Below are positions 63,601 through 64,000 of a stretch of 64,000 bases of DNA, piece by piece. The position numbers were made by a program, and so were the translations under genes. Under the pieces are notes generated by a model. That model searched no databases. It saw nothing but the letters and a program-made list of their open reading frames with translations, and was not told the DNA's origin. The DNA comes from Malachius bipustulatus (Eukaryota; Arthropoda; Insecta; Coleoptera; Melyridae). Every line of letters starts with the position of its first letter. Position 1 is the stretch's first letter. The DNA lies in the NCBI GenBank assembly GCA_910589415.1, contig OU342632.1:35973637-36037636 (forward strand), written 5' to 3'.

Positions 63601-63967
63601 GTAAGTGCGCTGTGAAGCATCGGTAACAGTGATCAGATGCATAAAGGTGTAATAATTGCAGGTTGGTTCAAAGACAGTAAAGCAATGTATCCAGTTCTAT
63701 TATACATGGAAGAAGGTGTGCGTGGATGAATATAGAAAGCTCAAGTTGTTGCGAGAGAAGAGGAACAGCAGCACCAAGTGCTCGGAATCAGATGCAGACG
63801 AAAAGCTTTATCCAGATGCCAAATTATTAGGGGTAAGTTGATTTACATACATTGAGTGGATTCCAAAAGTAACTCGACTCTTTCTATTTTAGATTGTAGA
63901 TAGCGGCCCTCCCATGCCAATACAAGAAACTAGGAACTTCATATGTGAATTCTCAGATTGTTCAGCT
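30464..63967 (+). CDS. ZNF541/TRERF1/MIDEAS-like C2H2 zinc-finger, ELM2-SANT corepressor scaffold (14 exons, partial at both ends)
   Basis: Spliced gene; the exons are listed separately and their phases all agree. About 1,295 residues lie in the window. Seen: C2H2 fingers at about residues 120-140, 148-168, 176-199 and 412-432; Gln/His-rich and Ser/Pro-rich linkers; a KKRPR basic segment; ELM2 (about 1081-1165, with INVGHQFQ and [16 protein letters not shown]); SANT (about 1187-1231, with [14 protein letters not shown] and QFYYTWKK); and the start of a final finger (C1288, C1293). Known of the family: TRERF1, ZNF541 and MIDEAS use ELM2-SANT to bind HDAC1/2 and are MiDAC-type nuclear complex subunits, with a zinc finger after SANT. 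Inferred: a nuclear, DNA-binding chromatin corepressor subunit. The start codon lies upstream and was not found; the 3' end lies beyond the window. An RCOR/MTA-type ELM2-SANT protein is less likely because of the four upstream C2H2 fingers. Confidence 0.9.
31590..32150 (-). pseudogene. pogo/Tigger-like transposase C-terminus with PHD-like motif (remnant)
   Basis: Fragments on the - strand, in shifting frames, read [34 protein letters not shown] and [20 protein letters not shown] followed by DFC. Many insect pogo/Tigger-type DDE transposases end with a Ser/Asp-rich stretch and a PHD-like finger of the form C-x-x-C-x-x-W-x-H-E-x-C-A-G ... F-x-C. The last fragment matches that end. Frame shifts and stops show a dead copy; the catalytic part is absent. 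Confidence 0.5.
32290..33360 (-). pseudogene. Remnant of a repeat-family protein with PIN-like C-terminal region
   Basis: Consecutive - strand fragments read [73 protein letters not shown] and [14 protein letters not shown]. They follow the order of a large uncharacterised protein family repeated in many insect genomes (recognised from memory), with a late motif like TVIVGEDVDLLVL suggesting a PIN-like nuclease fold. At least three frame breaks are present, so it is not functional. No more precise name is justified. Confidence 0.5.
33684..33709 (+). other. G-rich tract with G-quadruplex potential
   Basis: Runs of G (3, 4, 8 and 6) separated by one or two bases meet the usual quadruplex pattern on the + strand. 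It lies in intron 1, on the coding strand of the zinc-finger gene. Confidence 0.6.
34180..35139. mobile_element. Foldback-like element with about 155-bp inverted arms
   Basis: The left arm (34180-34337) and right arm (34984-35139) are inverted copies, sharing gaaccggcaaagtctag and aacccgatccgaccataaat. The 0.65-kb centre is GC-richer and holds no convincing frame. The class is unknown and the outer ends are not sharply defined; the G-rich DNA at 33.6-34.1 kb may belong to the same insertion. Confidence 0.6.
38095..39900. repeat. Rearranged repeat block: tandem unit plus inverted arm
   Basis: A unit starting near 38390 is repeated from about 39040, sharing gtcggctttgaaaatt-type ends, tttcgtttcagatt and aggatatttcagcaagacct. 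A part of the unit also occurs inverted at about 38095-38330 (gggatctcgaaaacggttag against ccgtttccgggatccc). The second unit is interrupted by the MITE at 39577-39796. No coding frame. Probably a composite of old transposon pieces. Confidence 0.6.
39577..39796. mobile_element. MITE, copy B (about 220 bp)
   Basis: Same family as 3528-3746, sharing gttaacgggca, tttttggcatgaaa and ggattacaaaaatgtt and the inverted ends. Its insertion point can be read from the neighbouring repeat unit, where gcaagacctgaagtt is uninterrupted near 38873-38887. Here the same words are split by the element, with ctg on the left and ttg on the right. Confidence 0.8.
40303..40460 (+). pseudogene. LINE ORF2 C-terminal tail remnant
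   Basis: The + strand frame reads [20 protein letters not shown], then [14 protein letters not shown], a TGA stop where the family has Trp, then [10 protein letters not shown]. This is the usual end of many non-LTR reverse transcriptase proteins (G-K-R-x-x-G-R ... S-W-x-x-N-I-x-x-W-T-G ... L-F-R-x-A-x-D-R ... W-x-x-M-I-A-N-V). The TGG to TGA change and the loss of everything upstream show that it is dead. Confidence 0.65.
40491..41042. repeat. Two-copy tandem repeat (unit about 262 bp) behind a LINE tail
   Basis: The units start at 40491 and about 40753 and share gccatcta, aagattt, ggttcgataat, gaaattatc, actgtattgt and gacgcgcgcatttc in the same order. They follow directly after the LINE ORF2 end and may be its 3' untranslated region in two copies (inference). 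Confidence 0.65.
45313..45830 (-). pseudogene. mariner transposase remnant
   Basis: The - strand contains [11 protein letters not shown] and then YRPDLAP, separated by a deletion. In mariner transposases these are the blocks with the second and third catalytic acidic residues (LLHDNAPxH and PYSPDLAPSD). Upstream, in other frames, are fragments such as [12 protein letters not shown] that fit the family. Several frame breaks and the loss of the sequence between the two blocks make it non-functional. Confidence 0.6.
47771..47799. repeat. Perfect 11-bp hairpin in intron 1
   Basis: gtcaccaaaaa (47771-47781) and tttttggtgac (47789-47799) with a 7-base loop. No transposon ends were recognised around it. 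Confidence 0.7.
48022..48830. mobile_element. Possible short-TIR DNA element (about 0.8 kb)
   Basis: The left end tctgtacactgagagttgtc and the reverse complement of the right end gtctgtagactgagagttgt match over about 25 bases with few differences. There is no coding frame inside. No target duplication was found, so the ends are provisional. Confidence 0.45.
48993..49300 (-). pseudogene. LINE ORF2 remnant (linker and C-terminus)
   Basis: The - strand contains [16 protein letters not shown] in one frame and [20 protein letters not shown] followed by DVTSLI in another. The second matches the RRKVAxLxLFYRYYxGxCSxEL block at the end of Jockey-type reverse transcriptases, and the first resembles the segment before the polymerase domain. 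The polymerase itself is deleted between them. Confidence 0.6.
51193..51359 (+). CDS. Exon 2 in window: Thr/Ser-rich segment and first cysteines of zinc finger 1
   Basis: The acceptor is ttgttttgtttcag and the donor is CAG|gtaaat. It enters in phase 1 and leaves in phase 0. It encodes a run of Thr/Ser ([18 protein letters not shown]), a basic stretch ([17 protein letters not shown]) and ends in QQCQ. The Cys of QQCQ is the first zinc ligand of finger 1, so the intron interrupts the C-x2-C pair. The basic stretch could act as a nuclear localisation signal (inference). Confidence 0.85.
51360..53557 (+). other. Intron 2 in window (2.2 kb)
   Basis: It separates the first Cys pair of zinc finger 1. 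It contains a short (atcatcaaa)-like repeat near 52.13 kb and a GC-rich unique block at about 53.15-53.36 kb with a palindromic TTTATTAGC pair. No exon was recognised within it. Confidence 0.75.
53254..53278. promoter_or_regulatory. Palindromic TTTATTAGC pair in a GC-rich unique intron block
   Basis: tttattagc (53254-53262) and gctaataaa (53270-53278) are perfect inverted copies with a 7-base spacer. TTTATTAG resembles a posterior Hox/Cdx-type homeodomain site. The surrounding block (about 53.15-53.36 kb) is GC-rich and unique, about 280 bp upstream of the finger 1/2 exon. Regulatory function is inference only. Confidence 0.35.
53558..53676 (+). CDS. Exon 3 in window: zinc fingers 1 and 2
   Basis: The acceptor is ttttattccag and the donor is CT|gtaagt. 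It enters in phase 0 and leaves in phase 2. It encodes [19 protein letters not shown] (rest of finger 1, C-x2-C-x12-H-x3-H when joined to the previous exon), the linker SDERKYV, and [14 protein letters not shown], the first part of finger 2. It is followed by a 67-bp intron. Confidence 0.92.
53744..54062 (+). CDS. Exon 4 in window: end of finger 2, finger 3, Gly/Ser/Ala-rich linker
   Basis: The acceptor is ttttctttccag and the donor is AAG|gttagc. It completes finger 2 (LNGHMLTH) and encodes finger 3, [20 protein letters not shown] followed by HTENHHG (C-x4-C-x12-H-x3/4-H). Then comes a low-complexity Gly/Ser/Ala/Gln linker ending LLATEPVK. The [15 protein letters not shown] signature resembles the third N-terminal finger of ZNF541/TRERF1-type proteins. 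Confidence 0.92.
54063..55502 (+). other. Intron 4 in window (1.4 kb)
   Basis: Mostly unique AT-rich sequence. It contains an isolated transposon-like terminus acagggtgt at 54142-54150, matching the ends of the foldback element at 22030-23475. No exon was recognised. Confidence 0.7.
55503..55748 (+). CDS. Exon 5 in window: Gln/Ser-rich linker
   Basis: The acceptor is ttctctgcctatacag and the donor is GGG|gtgagt. Phase is 0 on both sides, 82 codons. It encodes [20 protein letters not shown], then a Gln/Pro/Ala-rich stretch ending [28 protein letters not shown] could form a short amphipathic helix; the rest looks disordered. Confidence 0.85.
55942..56703. mobile_element. MITE-like element (about 760 bp, about 120-bp inverted ends) in intron 5
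   Basis: The left end cacgtagataggttacggtg and the reverse complement of the right end gtagataggttacggtgtac match, and both arms continue into a GC-rich part with ggccgccgc and agtttca. There is no open frame. A single end of the same family lies at 6808-6917. Confidence 0.7.
58739..58750. promoter_or_regulatory. Perfect DR1 nuclear-receptor motif
   Basis: tgacctttgacc is two TGACC half-sites spaced as a DR1, the preferred site of HNF4/USP-type receptors. It lies in intron 5 in unique sequence. A 12-bp match can occur by chance, so function is uncertain. Confidence 0.35.
59911..60177 (+). CDS. Exon 6 in window: poly-Gln/His linker and zinc finger 4
   Basis: The acceptor is tttatttgaaatcag and the donor is AAG|gtaggt. 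Phase is 0 on both sides, 89 codons. It starts with a Gln/His tract ([20 protein letters not shown]), then a Ser/Pro/Gln stretch, and ends with finger 4, [20 protein letters not shown] followed by HGG (C-x2-C-x12-H-x3-H). The [11 protein letters not shown] ending is shared with TRERF1/MIDEAS-type fingers. The next intron is only 63 bp and open in frame. Confidence 0.92.
60178..60240 (+). other. 63-bp intron, open in frame (possible retained intron)
   Basis: It starts gtaggt and ends ttctctcag. It is exactly 21 codons long with no stop in the gene's frame. Splicing is the default reading because both splice sites are good and the downstream exon continues in the same phase. Retention would add 21 residues immediately after zinc finger 4. 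Confidence 0.6.
60241..60594 (+). CDS. Exon 7 in window: conserved helical stretch and disordered linker
   Basis: The acceptor is tttttctctcag and the donor is AAG|gttagt. Phase is 0 on both sides, 118 codons. It encodes a Lys-rich start, then [16 protein letters not shown], a Pro/Ser/Gly linker with [20 protein letters not shown], and [14 protein letters not shown] at the end. The two Leu/Ile-rich stretches look like short helices in an otherwise disordered region. Confidence 0.88.
60595..61107 (+). other. Intron 7 in window (513 bp)
   Basis: It starts gttagt and ends atcacag. Unique AT-rich sequence; nothing else seen in it. Confidence 0.75.
61108..62426 (+). CDS. Exon 8 in window: large Ser/Pro-rich central exon
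   Basis: The acceptor is ataatttatcacag and the donor is AC|gtaagt. It enters in phase 0 and leaves in phase 2, 1,319 nt. The reading frame is open over the whole exon and meets a TAA only inside the donor, so this is an internal exon and not a separate 392-residue gene. It starts [20 protein letters not shown], continues with acidic and aromatic patches ([20 protein letters not shown]), then long Ser/Pro/Thr repeats such as [20 protein letters not shown]. Near the end is a more ordered basic part, [20 protein letters not shown]. Likely a disordered regulatory or transactivation-type region (inference). Confidence 0.93.
62481..62674 (+). CDS. Exon 9 in window: basic segment with likely NLS
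   Basis: The acceptor is gatttttgtcgtag and the donor is G|gtaagc. It enters in phase 2 and leaves in phase 1, after a 54-bp intron. It encodes [20 protein letters not shown], where KKRPR is a classical monopartite nuclear localisation pattern, then a Pro/Arg-rich stretch ending [10 protein letters not shown]. The [20 protein letters not shown] stretch just upstream of ELM2 is likely conserved in the family (from memory). Confidence 0.88.
62924..63112 (+). CDS. Exon 10 in window: first half of the ELM2 domain
   Basis: The acceptor is ttattattgttgcag and the donor is G|gtaaca. Phase is 1 on both sides, 189 nt. It encodes [17 protein letters not shown], then [14 protein letters not shown], the ELM2 opening (family pattern I-x-V-G-x-x-F-Q-x-x-x-P), and [16 protein letters not shown], the conserved LLWxP strand. 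ELM2 recruits and helps to activate class I histone deacetylases in this family. Confidence 0.9.
63264..63367 (+). CDS. Exon 11 in window: second half of the ELM2 domain
   Basis: It encodes [20 protein letters not shown] followed by [14 protein letters not shown], the ELM2 helical part (family pattern ACSSAVPGGGTNxEYALHxLxExxGxxxxAL). The donor CAT|gtaagt is clear. The acceptor is chosen at cgaatgtgtgcag|TT because it is the one that keeps phase 1 from the previous exon (G|TT = Val). Its polypyrimidine tract is poor. The upstream AG at 63237-63238 would give the wrong phase. The 5' boundary is therefore less sure than the domain call. Confidence 0.8.
63436..63600 (+). CDS. Exon 12 in window: end of ELM2 and first part of SANT
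   Basis: The acceptor is ttattactcttcag and the donor is AAA|gtaagt. Phase is 0 on both sides, 55 codons. It encodes [20 protein letters not shown], then [20 protein letters not shown], the first SANT helix with its conserved Trp, and [12 protein letters not shown], the second helix. The intron after it falls inside the SANT domain. Confidence 0.93.
63662..63832 (+). CDS. Exon 13 in window: rest of the SANT domain and charged tail
   Basis: The acceptor is taataattgcag and the donor is GGG|gtaagt. Phase is 0 on both sides, 57 codons. [20 protein letters not shown] is the third SANT helix with the family's typical FYYxWKK. It is followed by a Lys/Arg- and Ser-rich linker. In ELM2-SANT proteins this basic helix contacts HDAC and inositol phosphate; that it does so here is inference. 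Confidence 0.93.
63893..63967 (+). CDS. Exon 14 in window: start of the C-terminal C2H2 finger
   Basis: The acceptor is ctctttctattttag and the donor is GCT|gtaagt. Phase is 0 on both sides, 25 codons. It encodes [15 protein letters not shown] and [10 protein letters not shown], the first half (C-x4-C) of a C2H2 finger whose histidines must lie in the next exon beyond the window. A C-terminal finger after SANT is a known trait of TRERF1/ZNF541 and supports the family call. Confidence 0.85.
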
Positions 63968-64000
63968 GTAAGTTGCTTAGTATAAAAATTTATTCATAAA

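Noticed and set aside
1..64000. CRISPR array, rRNA, tRNA or bacterial-type operon
   Set aside because: No regularly spaced repeats, no conserved rRNA or tRNA sequence and no dense gene array was seen; the exon-intron structure is clearly that of an animal.

Overview
The window looks like insect nuclear DNA. It is AT-rich and mostly non-coding, with GT-AG introns, both long (about 20.5 kb) and very short (54-68 bp), and many decayed transposons typical of arthropods: PIF/Harbinger with a MADF-type reading frame, mariner, pogo/Tigger-like, LINE, Ty3/gypsy, a hAT-type MITE and long-inverted-repeat foldback elements. The order cannot be fixed from this sequence alone.

One protein-coding gene is well supported. 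It lies on the + strand and can be followed through 14 exons from 30464 to 63967; it runs out of the window at the 3' end, and its start codon and first exon(s) were not found upstream. Joined, the exons give about 1,295 residues with matching reading phases throughout: a Ser/Thr-rich N-terminal stretch, three clustered C2H2 zinc fingers, Gln/His-rich linkers, a fourth C2H2 finger, a 440-residue Ser/Pro-rich exon, a basic KKRPR segment, an ELM2 domain, a SANT domain and the first half of a last C2H2 finger. This order is that of the ZNF541/TRERF1/MIDEAS family, ELM2-SANT scaffolds of histone deacetylase (MiDAC-type) complexes.

Layout. Positions 1-30463 contain no exon I can support. They hold LINE and LTR remnants (1.27 kb; 8.66-9.83 kb), MITEs (3.5, 6.8, 16.5 kb), a decayed DUF4817/mariner-type element (11.7-12.6 kb), unique sequence (including 17.6-18.3 kb) and a three-level nest of transposons at 21.54-23.85 kb. 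From 30464 to 51192 there is one small exon followed by a 20.5-kb intron that collected pogo/Tigger-like, PIN-like-family, foldback, LINE and mariner remnants and a second copy of the 3.5-kb MITE. From 51193 to the end the exons become dense. The introns there hold further MITEs and a few unique motifs: a palindromic TTTATTAGC pair and a perfect DR1 nuclear-receptor half-site pair.

I see no bacterial-type system, CRISPR array, tRNA or rRNA. The most interesting structures are the nested transposon stack with a target duplication at each level, a MITE whose empty site survives in a neighbouring repeat, and a 63-bp intron that stays open in frame and could be retained.
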